Shown here: positions 31,301 through 37,940 of the stretch, one piece after another
Numbering within the stretch: the first letter of the stretch is position 1
Layout of the letters: the number at the start of each line of letters is the position of its first letter
NCBI GenBank assembly: GCA_002212985.1
Contig: NBMY01000077.1
Location: forward strand, 26,261-90,260
DNA length: 64,000 bases
Reading direction: 5' to 3'
From: Sphingobacteriales bacterium TSM_CSS
GTDB lineage: Bacteria > Bacteroidota > Bacteroidia > Chitinophagales > UBA2359
Position numbers and translations under genes: made by a program
The notes under the pieces: generated by a model
Database searches by the model: none
Told to the model about the DNA's origin: nothing
Seen by the model: only the letters and a program-made list of their open reading frames with translations

Positions 31301-34300
31301 CTACGGGCATCGGTTCTCCCACAGGATTACCCTCCGGCGTTACGGCAAGTTTTGCGAGCAACACCATTACCATCAGCGGTACGCCTACGGCATCGGGCAC
31401 GTTCAGCTACAGCATACCCTTAACCGGCGGCTGCGGCTCGGTGAACGCAACGGGCACCATCACCGTAACGCCGAACAACACGGTCAGCGCGGCATCCAGT
31501 ACGCTCACATTGTGCATCAACAGCGCCTTAACCCCCATCACGCACACCACCACGGGCGCTACGGGCATAGGTTCTCCTACGGGCTTACCCTCCGGCGTTA
31601 CGGCAAGTTTTGCAAGCAACACCATCACCATCAGCGGCACACCAACAGCATCGGGCACGTTTAACTACAGCATCCCCTTAACCGGCGGCTGTGGCAGTGT
31701 GAGCGCCACGGGTACCATAACGGTTAATCCCGATAACACGGTGAGTGCGGCTTCCAGCACCCCCACGCTGTGCATCAACACCGCCTTAACCCCCATCACG
31801 CATACCACCACAGGCGCTACGGGCATCGGTTCTCCTACAGGTTTGCCCTCGGGTGTTACGGCAAGTTTTGCCGGCAACACCATTACCATCAGCGGCACAC
31901 CTACGGCGTCGGGCACGTTCAGCTACAGCATACCCTTAACCGGCGGCTGCGGCTCGGTGAACGCCACGGGTACGATTACGGTGTCTTCTACTCCCACGGG
32001 TGCACAAATCTCCAATCCCATAGTTGTTGGTACGCTTAACGGTTGCGCCACCTATGCCGACACGCAGGACAACAGTCCTTCAAATTGTTTTCAGAACAAC
32101 TACGGTCAACCCAGCGATGATATATATTACCAATTTACCCTTGCCTATCCGGCTACGGTAAATATTTCGCTTTGCGGTTCAACCATTTACGACTCCTTCC
32201 TGAGTTTGCTGAACAGCAGTGGCGGCTTTATTCAGTTTAATGACGACAATGGGCCCTTATGTACCGGTTCTAATGCTTCTATCAGAATTTCGCTGGCTGC
32301 CGGCACCTATTATGTTGTTTCCGAAGGTTATGACAATAACGCAGGCAGTATCAATACCCAGATTTCCATTCAGGTTCCCACGGGCGGAACCATATCGGGG
32401 CCCACTGCGGTTTGTCCCAATTCTTCGGGCATAACCTATTCCATTGCCGGCGTTAGTTATGCCACCGATTATTTGTGGACAGTTCCGGCAGGCGCTACTA
32501 TTACTGCCGGTCAGGGCACTGCAACTGTTACGGTAAACTGGGGAAGTTCAGGTGGCAACATCACCTGCACACCGCGCACAAACGGGGGCACCTGTAGCGG
32601 AACTGCGGTTAGTTATGCCGTAACCATGCAAACCAATTCAACAGATCCGACAGGTATAACCGGCTCAACCATTATTTGCAACGGTTCGGGTACTACCCTT
32701 ACGGTTGCCGGCGGCAGTTTGGGAACCGGCGCCAGTTGGTATTGGTACAGCGGCAGTTGCGGGGGCACTCCTGTTGGAACAGGAAACTCGGTAAGTGTAT
32801 CGCCTGCAACAACTACTACTTATTATGTTCGGGCAGAAGGCACCTGCAATACAACCGGCTGTGCCTTTGTAACCGTTACGGTAGATGAGGTAAACACTAT
32901 AACTCTTTCATCGGGTAGCAACACCCAAACCGTTTGTGAGTATTCGCCTATTACCGACGTTGTATATACCATAACCGGCGCAACCGGTGCATCGGTAAGC
33001 GGGCTGCCTTCGGGAGTAACCGGCACGTATAGTGCTGGCACCTTTACCATTAGCGGCACACCCACAGCATCTGGCGTTTACAATTACACGGTTACTACAA
33101 GCGGCAATAGTTGTCCGCCTGCAACAGCAACCGGAACCATTACTGTAAACAGCCTTATTGATTGGGCTAATTTGCAGCATCCGCCATCGGGTACTGTATG
33201 TTATGGCGCTAATTTTACGGTATATGGGCAGGTATATGAACCTGGTGTAACGCCCGGAACCGGTATTCAGGGAGCCGGTATAGATGCCGAGTTTGGTTAC
33301 AGCACATCCAACACCAACCCGTCGGGATGGACCAACTGGGCTGCTGCTACTTTTAATGCTGCCGGCGGCGGAACCAATAATGATGAGTATATGTACAACT
33401 TTATTGCACCGACATCGGGTACATATTACTATGCTTTCCGCTATCGTTTAAACGGATGTGAATGGCAATACGGCGGCTACAGCGGCAGCGGTGGCGGATT
33501 TTGGAATGGCAGCACCTATGTTAGCGGGGTATTAACTGTGTTGGAACCAGTAAACTATGGAACAGTTGCCAACGGCGATGAGGCATTGTGCAGTGGCGAC
33601 GACCCGTCAAACATTACCTTATCTGCTGCGCCATCGGGCGGTGCGGGCACATTTACCTATCAATGGTATTATCAGGACGGAATCGTAACTTGCCCTACCG
33701 GAACCAATACCACAGGCTGGACACTTATAAGCGGAGCCACCGGCAGCAGTTACGACCCGCCCGCTGGGTTAACCGTATCCAGAACTTATGCTTTATTAGT
33801 AGATGCAACCGGCACACCCGATTGCGGCCCGGCAACATGGGCTAGCGGTTGCCGCAAAGTAACGGTAAATGTATGTTGTGTAGCTCCCGATTTGCTGAGC
33901 TATGCCGTGAACCCCGCAAGTTATTGCGAAAATGCACCTATTACGCCGAATCTGGCTACTGTGAGTGGTTCCACCCCGATGACGTTCTCTGTCAGCCCGT
34001 CCCTACCTGCAGGATTAAGTTTAAATACCACTACCGGCGAAATTACGGGAACACCAACCGTTCCGACAACTGCCGCAGATTATACCATTACCGCTACCAA
34101 TGCTTGTGGTTTTACCACAGTTGCCTTAAATATTGCCATCAATTCATTATCGGTTCCGCCAACCGGAGCAACCGGTACAACCACCATTTGCGAGGGCAAC
34201 AGCACTACGCTAACCGTTAGCGGCGGTTTTGCCGGTACCGGTGCTGTAGCACAATGGTTTACCGGATCCTGTGGCGGCACTTCCGTTGGCACGGGCAATT

Positions 34301-36057
34301 CCATAACTGTTTCGCCCACCGTAACCACCACCTATTATGTAAGATACAGCGGTATTTGCAATACCACTTCCTGCGGAAGTGTAACGGTAACGGTAAATAC
34401 ACTTTCTATTGCACCTACTAACATAGATGGTACTACTACAATTTGTGCCGGCAATAATACGACATTAACGGTTAGCGGAGGATACTTAGGTACCGATGCA
34501 ATAATTGAATGGTTCACAGGTTCATGCGGCGGTACTGCCGCCGGTACGGGTAGTTCCATTAACGTTTCTCCTTCGGTTACTACTACTTATTATGTTCGCT
34601 ACAATGGAGTGTGCAACACCACTTCCTGCATTTCGCAAGAAGTTACAGTCAATCCGTTGCCGCAAGGAAGTCTTACTGCTAACGGGCCTTTCTGCGGAAC
34701 AGACGGCGGAGCCGGAATGCTGACCTTTACCGCTACTGCCGGGGCAGATTCCTTGTCTCTTTTATTGCAAGACCAAGATGGTGTGATTTATAATTTTGAT
34801 GGCAACTCTTATCCAAAAGTAGCTAGCGGAGTTCCATTTAATGCACCCGTTACACCTATTACCACTACAACTACCTTTACCATCAATGCCATATTAGATG
34901 CCAACGGTTGCTTCCGAAATAGTGGAATAACCGGGCCAACGGCATCTATTGTTATCAATGATCCTGCAACCGTAGAAGCCGGCGGGCCCGATTCTGCTTG
35001 TCAATCGGCAACGCCAGCCCCCATTACTCTTAGTGGAGCAAGTGTGGGTGGTGGTGCAACCACCGGAGCATGGAGTATTACTTTCGGAACCGGTACCTTA
35101 AGCAGTACCGCTCAAACCGCAAATCCAGAAACTGTTACCTTTACTCCCGATGCTAACTTTAGTGGTACCGTAACTCTTACCTTAACCACCAATGACCCCG
35201 ACGGCGCCGGTCCCTGCTTAGCTGCTACCGATACCAGAGTCATAACCGTTCATCGTTCTCCCACTGTTTCGGCAAGTAATACTAGTCCTGTTTGTGTTGG
35301 TGAAAGTATCAACCTTTCAGCCAACTTTACTCCAAACGGTACAAGTACCACTGCAACTGCATGGAGTTGGAGCGGACCCAACAGTTTCAGTTCAACTGCA
35401 CAAAATCCGCCTGCGTTTACAGCTTCTCTGGCTTCGGCAGGTACTTATACGGTAACCGTTACTGACAATAACGGTTGTACCAATTCAGCACAAACTACGG
35501 TTGTGGTAAACGCATTGCCGGTATGCTCGGTATCTGGTGCAACAACTGTATGTCCTTCATCAACCGGAAACGTATATACAGCTACCGCAGGTATGAGTAC
35601 TTATGCATGGAGTATAAGCGGCAGTGGCTCAATTTTTGGAGCCAATAATGGTCCATCCGTGTCAATTGATGCAGGTTCGGCTTGTAACAGCTCCTTTACC
35701 TTATCTGTTACTATTACCGATGGTAATGGTTGTACCGCTTCTTGTAATTATATAGTGAATGTAAATGACACAACCGCTCCGGCAATCAGCGGCACCTTAA
35801 CCGCCATCAATCAGGAAGGCTGTTCAGCATCGGATGCCCCAGCCGCGACCAATACTTTGGCATATTTAACGGGCAATGGGTTAACGATAACGGATGCCTG
35901 CGGCACCGGCAACCTGACGGTGACGAGCAGCGATGGAACGCCAACTGGCAGCTGTCCATGGTCGATTATTCGCACCTACACGGTAACGGATGCCTGCGGC
36001 AACAGCAGCACGGCACAACAGACCATTACGGTAGATGATACTCGCTCCGACGATTAG
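22399..36057 (+). CDS. Giant mosaic surface adhesin, upstream part, ended by a frameshift
   Basis: This is about 4,550 residues from ATG 22399; ATG 22291, 22417 or 22432 are alternatives, and the hydrophobic core IPIGLAIVLLGFALLL is the signal. It is very rich in Thr, Ser and Gly, with regular cysteines. Modules in order: a PPC/CUB-like start (22.5-22.9 kb); PPC-like domains (22.9, 24.07 and 32.0 kb), each followed by a PKD-like domain; many Ig-like units with TTICAGGS or VVADP; three copies of an NLQFP...YYYAFRY module (25.84, 26.49, 33.15 kb); a 987-bp duplication; four 258-bp repeats; an He_PIG-like domain (33.9 kb); and an HYR-like end. The frame closes at TAG 36055 just after a 2-nt deletion. 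No sorting domain is in this part. It follows the glycosyltransferase gene closely. Confidence 0.85.
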   Translation: MCNSKKMIEFIMHSSIHKIPIGLAIVLLGFALLLPAQKLNAQCANDNAFQGTAGDFCALNITSSTAASARAGWYIDWPVSTGHTYRFSHCGGSFDSRITLYNGTSTTSLAFNDDNGVACTGVAASLQWTATYTGNVRVLTDQWTSGDACSPSGAFIALAGSIVSFKAGTNFSTPIAVGTLSGCASYSNTQDNGTCFFNDFGQASGDIYYQFVLNNTATVNLSHCGSGFDTYMYLLNSGGGTITSNDDSGPLCASTTSSIQISLGAGTYYLVSEGFSSNTGNINTQISIQPPTGGSISGSASAVCPGQTGTTYTISGVSNATDYLWSVPAGATITAGQGTTSITVTWGTTGGNVTCTPRTYGGTCNGTAVSFAVTMQTNSTAPSGITGNTTICAGGSTTLTVSGGSLGTGAGWFWYSGSCGGTLVASNTSSVSVAPGSTTTYFVRAQGTCNTTTCASVTVSVVADPSISVSGATTVCYNGTATLSASPANGTGTCTIQWQSSPNNSTWTNISGANSSTYTTPALTSSTWYRATYSCTGSGCDAATSGSILVTVNYPTGAQFGNPIVVGTLSGCASYSNTQNNSTTNCFLNDFGQASDDIYYQFTLNNTATVNISHCGSAVGDTYISLLNSGGGIIQQVDDNGPICSGLQASIQATLGAGTYYVVSEGYSTNAGDITTQISIQAPTGGSITGNSAVCPSQAGTTYTISGVNFATDYQWSVPAGATITAGQGTTSITVTWGSTGGNVTCTPRTYGGACSGTAVNFAVTMQTTSSAPTGVSGAATICTGGSATLTVSGGSLGTGAGWFWYSGSCGGTLVASNTSSITVSPGSTTTYFVRAEGTCNTTTCASATVTVVADPVAPTATKSPNVTTVCAGATLTLTGVTDNGGGTGTCNIEYSANGGAWTTTLPSLTATVGTNSIAVRKNCNGSGCDISPVNTYSWTVVADPSASTPSFTNSSICVGGSTVVSTTASGGTGSYTYQWQYFNGSTWGSVVNGTPAGSAYTNATTANLTIAGISAAGSYQYRCVVGDTGSGCDAVNSAASTLTVVADPIAQTISPSVANGTTLCVGGTVSATFSGGSGGTGTVTDTYEFSTNSGGSWSAYTPGSTITATTGMLGTNTIQIRTRRTATGNGCDASAYNTVSYSVNQLDYANLQFPASATICQGNSFTAYGQVYELGVTEAAGAGAGITAQIGYNTANTDPSTWTNWSSTTFNIQLGNNDEYAGTLSGLAVGTYYYTFRYSLNGCPYQYGGFSGGFWNGTTNVNGVLTVNPNHTITLTSAVGTNNQTVCQNVAITNITYSVGGGATGASVSGLPSGVTGSFSAGVFTISGAPTAAGGTYNYTVTTSGNSCTVATATGTIIVKELLDYANLQFPATATICQGGSVTVFGQVFEPGVTPGAGAQGPGITAELGYSTSNSNPNTWTNWQTATFNSGGGGANNDEYQANLGAALTPGTYYYAYRYTLNGCQYQYGGYSGSGGGFWNGSTNISGVLTIVADPTAPTNTPTPAAGAVCVGAVLSVTASGSTGGTGNCTYQYAIDPGTGTFGAFGATNSVTASSVGNGTYRIKSRYSCDGTGCDVSAETTTTWTVVSDPTVTISGAADVCFGGSVTLTANVSGGSGTSSYQWRRNSTNISGATSSTYTTDNTLVAGSYSYDVIVTQTGSGCSNTATAVSANVVADPALSAPTLTNASICIGGSTAISTNATGGTGTFNYQWQYSANGSTGWANVATGTPTAYTYTNATTSTLNIATTNSASPATVYYRCLLSSNTPAGAGCDATSANAVLTLVADPVSPTSSTKSPNATSVCEGSALTISSPTGGSAGVGCVLEYRFTQDGGTTFSTPSTSIPVLTANLGGYDAIQARYNSCLTGCDQPSAWVTIGQWTVIADPAITATTQPPNPICPGGSGTFTVSATGGTDGTGATARTQQWQYSANGTTGWANVIDGTPTGVTYGGTGTATSLVASTNNSTTLPGTYYYQVIVGATGDNCASVTSGVLSMTVVAEASPPTATQSPSATTVCVGASLTLINPVLGSGGAGTQTFEYSTTSASSGFSTTVPTLTPSSAGSYSIWIRTSPTGSGCGISTATQYTWTVVADPTISTQPITTQTVCIGGTPANLTVVATGGTPSLTYQWYSNTTNSNSGGTSLGSTNGAQTATYTPPTASAGTVYYYCVVSSSGDGCTSVSSNTATVIVADYPVTTGTTICQGGSGTIAVTSSCSGGAVTSLTGAWNAATDPTANRPILGTNSGSCAFTTSGSVRNYVATPFQVSVTGNYIFEMVNNATYDGEGYIVSADFTPGFCPGSGGTGTWYRNDSDSSPSGDEPRIGNAADGGAGVLTLTAGVNYMLVSTTYGSTGTVTASFTWTITPPSGGGILTDVVQWYTAASGGSPIGTGTPFNPVGVAGSGLANTNTPGTYTFYAACSGSPNCRTAATFVINTSATANAGTAQTICAGGSVTLAGSIGGSATTSTWSAPSGTFSDATSLTSTYTPSITSGTVTLTLTTNDPDGAGPCTAATSTVDITVIAPPVTTGVTICQGGSGTLSSSTTCPNTFVNSGTTISGTWTAGTDPVARRPISSPMTNTNTCSFDASITRNYVATSFQVSVTGNYVFEMNNDSNFDGMGYIVTGAFVPGTCPGAGTWVRGDQDDGVAGNEPRLGASGVGAGVMTLTVGTTYTLISTTWGASSGTYSGTFAWTITPPSGGQIMLQGAGQIEWYTAASGGSPIGTGTPFNPVGVAGSGLANTNTPGTYTYYAACSANPTCRTATTFVINQAATANAGSPQTVCAGGTVTLAGSIGGSATSSTWSAPSGTFSNASSLTSTYTPSITSGTVTLTLTTNDPDGAGPCTAATSVVVITVTPTNTVSSASSTPTLCINTALTPITHTTTGATGIGSPTGLPSGVTASFASNTITISGTPTASGTFSYSIPLTGGCGSVSATGTITVTPNNTVSAASSTPTLCINTALTPITHTTTGATGIGSPTGLPSGVTASFASNTITISGTPTASGTFSYSIPLTGGCGSVNATGTITVTPNNTVSAASSTLTLCINSALTPITHTTTGATGIGSPTGLPSGVTASFASNTITISGTPTASGTFNYSIPLTGGCGSVSATGTITVNPDNTVSAASSTPTLCINTALTPITHTTTGATGIGSPTGLPSGVTASFAGNTITISGTPTASGTFSYSIPLTGGCGSVNATGTITVSSTPTGAQISNPIVVGTLNGCATYADTQDNSPSNCFQNNYGQPSDDIYYQFTLAYPATVNISLCGSTIYDSFLSLLNSSGGFIQFNDDNGPLCTGSNASIRISLAAGTYYVVSEGYDNNAGSINTQISIQVPTGGTISGPTAVCPNSSGITYSIAGVSYATDYLWTVPAGATITAGQGTATVTVNWGSSGGNITCTPRTNGGTCSGTAVSYAVTMQTNSTDPTGITGSTIICNGSGTTLTVAGGSLGTGASWYWYSGSCGGTPVGTGNSVSVSPATTTTYYVRAEGTCNTTGCAFVTVTVDEVNTITLSSGSNTQTVCEYSPITDVVYTITGATGASVSGLPSGVTGTYSAGTFTISGTPTASGVYNYTVTTSGNSCPPATATGTITVNSLIDWANLQHPPSGTVCYGANFTVYGQVYEPGVTPGTGIQGAGIDAEFGYSTSNTNPSGWTNWAAATFNAAGGGTNNDEYMYNFIAPTSGTYYYAFRYRLNGCEWQYGGYSGSGGGFWNGSTYVSGVLTVLEPVNYGTVANGDEALCSGDDPSNITLSAAPSGGAGTFTYQWYYQDGIVTCPTGTNTTGWTLISGATGSSYDPPAGLTVSRTYALLVDATGTPDCGPATWASGCRKVTVNVCCVAPDLLSYAVNPASYCENAPITPNLATVSGSTPMTFSVSPSLPAGLSLNTTTGEITGTPTVPTTAADYTITATNACGFTTVALNIAINSLSVPPTGATGTTTICEGNSTTLTVSGGFAGTGAVAQWFTGSCGGTSVGTGNSITVSPTVTTTYYVRYSGICNTTSCGSVTVTVNTLSIAPTNIDGTTTICAGNNTTLTVSGGYLGTDAIIEWFTGSCGGTAAGTGSSINVSPSVTTTYYVRYNGVCNTTSCISQEVTVNPLPQGSLTANGPFCGTDGGAGMLTFTATAGADSLSLLLQDQDGVIYNFDGNSYPKVASGVPFNAPVTPITTTTTFTINAILDANGCFRNSGITGPTASIVINDPATVEAGGPDSACQSATPAPITLSGASVGGGATTGAWSITFGTGTLSSTAQTANPETVTFTPDANFSGTVTLTLTTNDPDGAGPCLAATDTRVITVHRSPTVSASNTSPVCVGESINLSANFTPNGTSTTATAWSWSGPNSFSSTAQNPPAFTASLASAGTYTVTVTDNNGCTNSAQTTVVVNALPVCSVSGATTVCPSSTGNVYTATAGMSTYAWSISGSGSIFGANNGPSVSIDAGSACNSSFTLSVTITDGNGCTASCNYIVNVNDTTAPAISGTLTAINQEGCSASDAPAATNTLAYLTGNGLTITDACGTGNLTVTSSDGTPTGSCPWSIIRTYTVTDACGNSSTAQQTITVDDTRSDD
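28972..30955 (+). repeat. 987-bp internal duplication in the giant adhesin
   Basis: Two copies lie head to tail with start-to-start distance 987 bp (28972 and 29959). Each runs from VTTG.TICQGGSGT through ASGGSPIGTGTPFNPVGVAG to TLTTNDPDGAGPCTAAT. The second half of each unit is much more alike than the first half, which suggests partial gene conversion or staged divergence. Confidence 0.8.
30961..31992 (+). repeat. Four tandem 258-bp repeats in the giant adhesin
   Basis: Units start at 30961, 31219, 31477 and 31735. Each encodes 86 residues beginning NTVS.ASST.TLCIN and containing GLPSGVTASFA.NTITISG and IPLTGGCGSV. The DNA differs by only scattered, mostly third-position changes. More distant single copies of the same fold occur near 26.2 and 32.9 kb. 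Confidence 0.92.
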
Positions 36058-36313
36058 CGGCATCTTAACCGCCATCAATCAGGAAGGCTGTTCAGCATCG
36101 GATGCACCTACAGCGACCAATACTTTGGCATATTTGACGGGCAATGGGTTAACGATAACGGATGCCTGCGGCACCGGCAACCTGACGGTGACTAGCAGCG
36201 ATGGAACGCCATCGGGCAGCTGTCCATGGTCGATTATTCGCACCTACACGGTAACGGATGCCTGCGGCAATAGCAGCACGGCACAACAGACCATTACGGT
36301 AGATGATACAGTG
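35776..36313 (+). repeat. 268/270-bp tandem duplication with the frameshift at the junction
   Basis: The anchor GCTCCG recurs at 35776, 36044 and 36314, giving unit lengths of 268 and 270 bp. The copies differ at roughly a dozen sites. The 2-bp shortfall lies at GATGATAC/TCGCTCCG (about 36041), where the second copy has GATGATACAGTGGCTCCG. This shortfall causes the frameshift. Confidence 0.9.
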
Positions 36314-37846
36314 GCTCCGACGATTACCTGCCCTGCCACTATATCACAAACCGCAGATGCAGGTTTATGTACGGCAATTGTTTCCATAACTCCGGCAACA
36401 GCCACTGATGTTTGCAGCACGCCCACGGTAGTTGGAGTGCGAAGTGACGCATTGGCGTTGAACGCGCCTTACCCGGTAGGAAATACAACTATTACATGGA
36501 CAGCTACAGATGCATGTGGTAATTACTCGAACTGCGTACAAACTGTTACTGTTACCGATGATGAGTTGCCGGTTTTGGCACCTTGTCCTGCAAATATAAC
36601 AGTGTGTGTGGGTGCCACGGTGAACTTTACCGCACCTACTGCTACTGATAATTGCCCCGGCGTTACAGTGACACAAACCGGCGGTCAACCCAGCGGTATC
36701 ACCTTTAACAGTACAGGTATAACAACAAATACTTTTGTGGCTACCGATGCAGCATCCAATCAAAGTGCGCCTTGCAGCTTTACCGTAACGGTTGTTGAAG
36801 ACCCCACCCTGAGTGCAACGGGCGATGCTACTATTTGCATTGGAGGCAGTACCCTGTTAACAGCTACGCCGGCCGGCGGCTTTACCTGCAGCCCTGTAAA
36901 CTGGGAGGAAAGTGTCAATGGCGTATCGGGTTGGGCGCCCATAAGCGGTGGAACGGGTAATACGCTTACCGTAAGTCCCTCTGTCACTACTTATTATCGG
37001 GCTGTTTATACCTGTACCGGTAATGGTTGCGACCCCAGTCCTTTGTATTCGGGTAATGTGTTGGTAGCAGTGGTTAATCCGCCATCTATAAGCGTTTCGG
37101 GTGGTGGTTCAATTTGTGCAGGTTCTTCCGCCATTATAACCGCATCAACTTCGGGCGGAACCGGCACGTGTGGCATTACCTGGGAAAGCAGCACTAATGG
37201 CATTGACTGGGTGGTTATTGCCGGAGAAACCGGTGCCATATACACTACGCCTGCATTAAGCACCGGCACTTACTATTACAGGGCAACTTACGGTTGCAGC
37301 GGCAGCGGATGTGCGCCAGCCACTGCCGGGGTAACGGTTTTGGTAAATGCTAATCCGTCACCCGATTTTGGTATGGCCGACTTATCGGTATGTGCCAATG
37401 AACAGGGTGTAACCTACACGTTGAGCAGTACATACAACAACTATACATGGGCCGTAACAGGCGGCACCATAGCAAGCGGCGGCGGAAGCGTTGATGCCAG
37501 CGTAACCGTGAACTGGGGTGCGGCAGGAAATGGCACGGTAAGTGTTACAGTTTCTGATGGCAATACCTGCAACGGTACAACAACAGCCAATGTTACCATA
37601 AACAGCCGCCCTACGGTTACTTACTGCCAAAGCCCCGATTATTGCTTAACAAGCGAAGGAGGTGTATCCTTTAACATACAAGGAGGTTTACCGCCCTACA
37701 CAGTTTCGTGGACACCGGCAGGAGGTACGCCTTCTTCTCCGGCAACCAATGTTCCTGCGGGAATATTTAATATTAACGGACTTCAGGGGTTGGTTGACTA
37801 TACCTTTACCATAACAGATGCGAATGGATGTTCGCCCGAACAATAA
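36035..37846 (+). CDS. Giant adhesin, downstream part in the shifted frame
   Basis: About 600 residues continue the giant adhesin after the frameshift. The first codons overlap the end of the upstream part and there is no signal peptide, so it could not be exported by itself. It begins inside the second copy of the HYR-like duplication (ISGILTAINQEGCSASD), then has a proper HYR module (TITCPATISQTADAGLCTA), another HYR-like unit with PANITVCVGATVNFTAP, Ig-like units and a PKD-like unit. The last module starts VTYCQSPDYCLTSEGG and ends TDANGCSPEQ at the stop. It lacks a canonical T9SS sorting domain. A frame-restored protein would be about 5,150 residues. Confidence 0.75.
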   Translation: MILAPTISGILTAINQEGCSASDAPTATNTLAYLTGNGLTITDACGTGNLTVTSSDGTPSGSCPWSIIRTYTVTDACGNSSTAQQTITVDDTVAPTITCPATISQTADAGLCTAIVSITPATATDVCSTPTVVGVRSDALALNAPYPVGNTTITWTATDACGNYSNCVQTVTVTDDELPVLAPCPANITVCVGATVNFTAPTATDNCPGVTVTQTGGQPSGITFNSTGITTNTFVATDAASNQSAPCSFTVTVVEDPTLSATGDATICIGGSTLLTATPAGGFTCSPVNWEESVNGVSGWAPISGGTGNTLTVSPSVTTYYRAVYTCTGNGCDPSPLYSGNVLVAVVNPPSISVSGGGSICAGSSAIITASTSGGTGTCGITWESSTNGIDWVVIAGETGAIYTTPALSTGTYYYRATYGCSGSGCAPATAGVTVLVNANPSPDFGMADLSVCANEQGVTYTLSSTYNNYTWAVTGGTIASGGGSVDASVTVNWGAAGNGTVSVTVSDGNTCNGTTTANVTINSRPTVTYCQSPDYCLTSEGGVSFNIQGGLPPYTVSWTPAGGTPSSPATNVPAGIFNINGLQGLVDYTFTITDANGCSPEQ

Positions 37847-37940
37847 CAGAATACATGAAATGTTGCAACCTATAGGTTATGAACCCTTATGTAAACAGAA
37901 ACCGTATAAACCAGAAGAAAAACTCCGAAGTTAACACCCT

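Noticed and set aside
30843..31916. Repeated minus-strand frames of 83-99 residues (MPDAVGVPL...).
   Set aside because: They recur every 258 bp because they are the antisense of the adhesin repeats.
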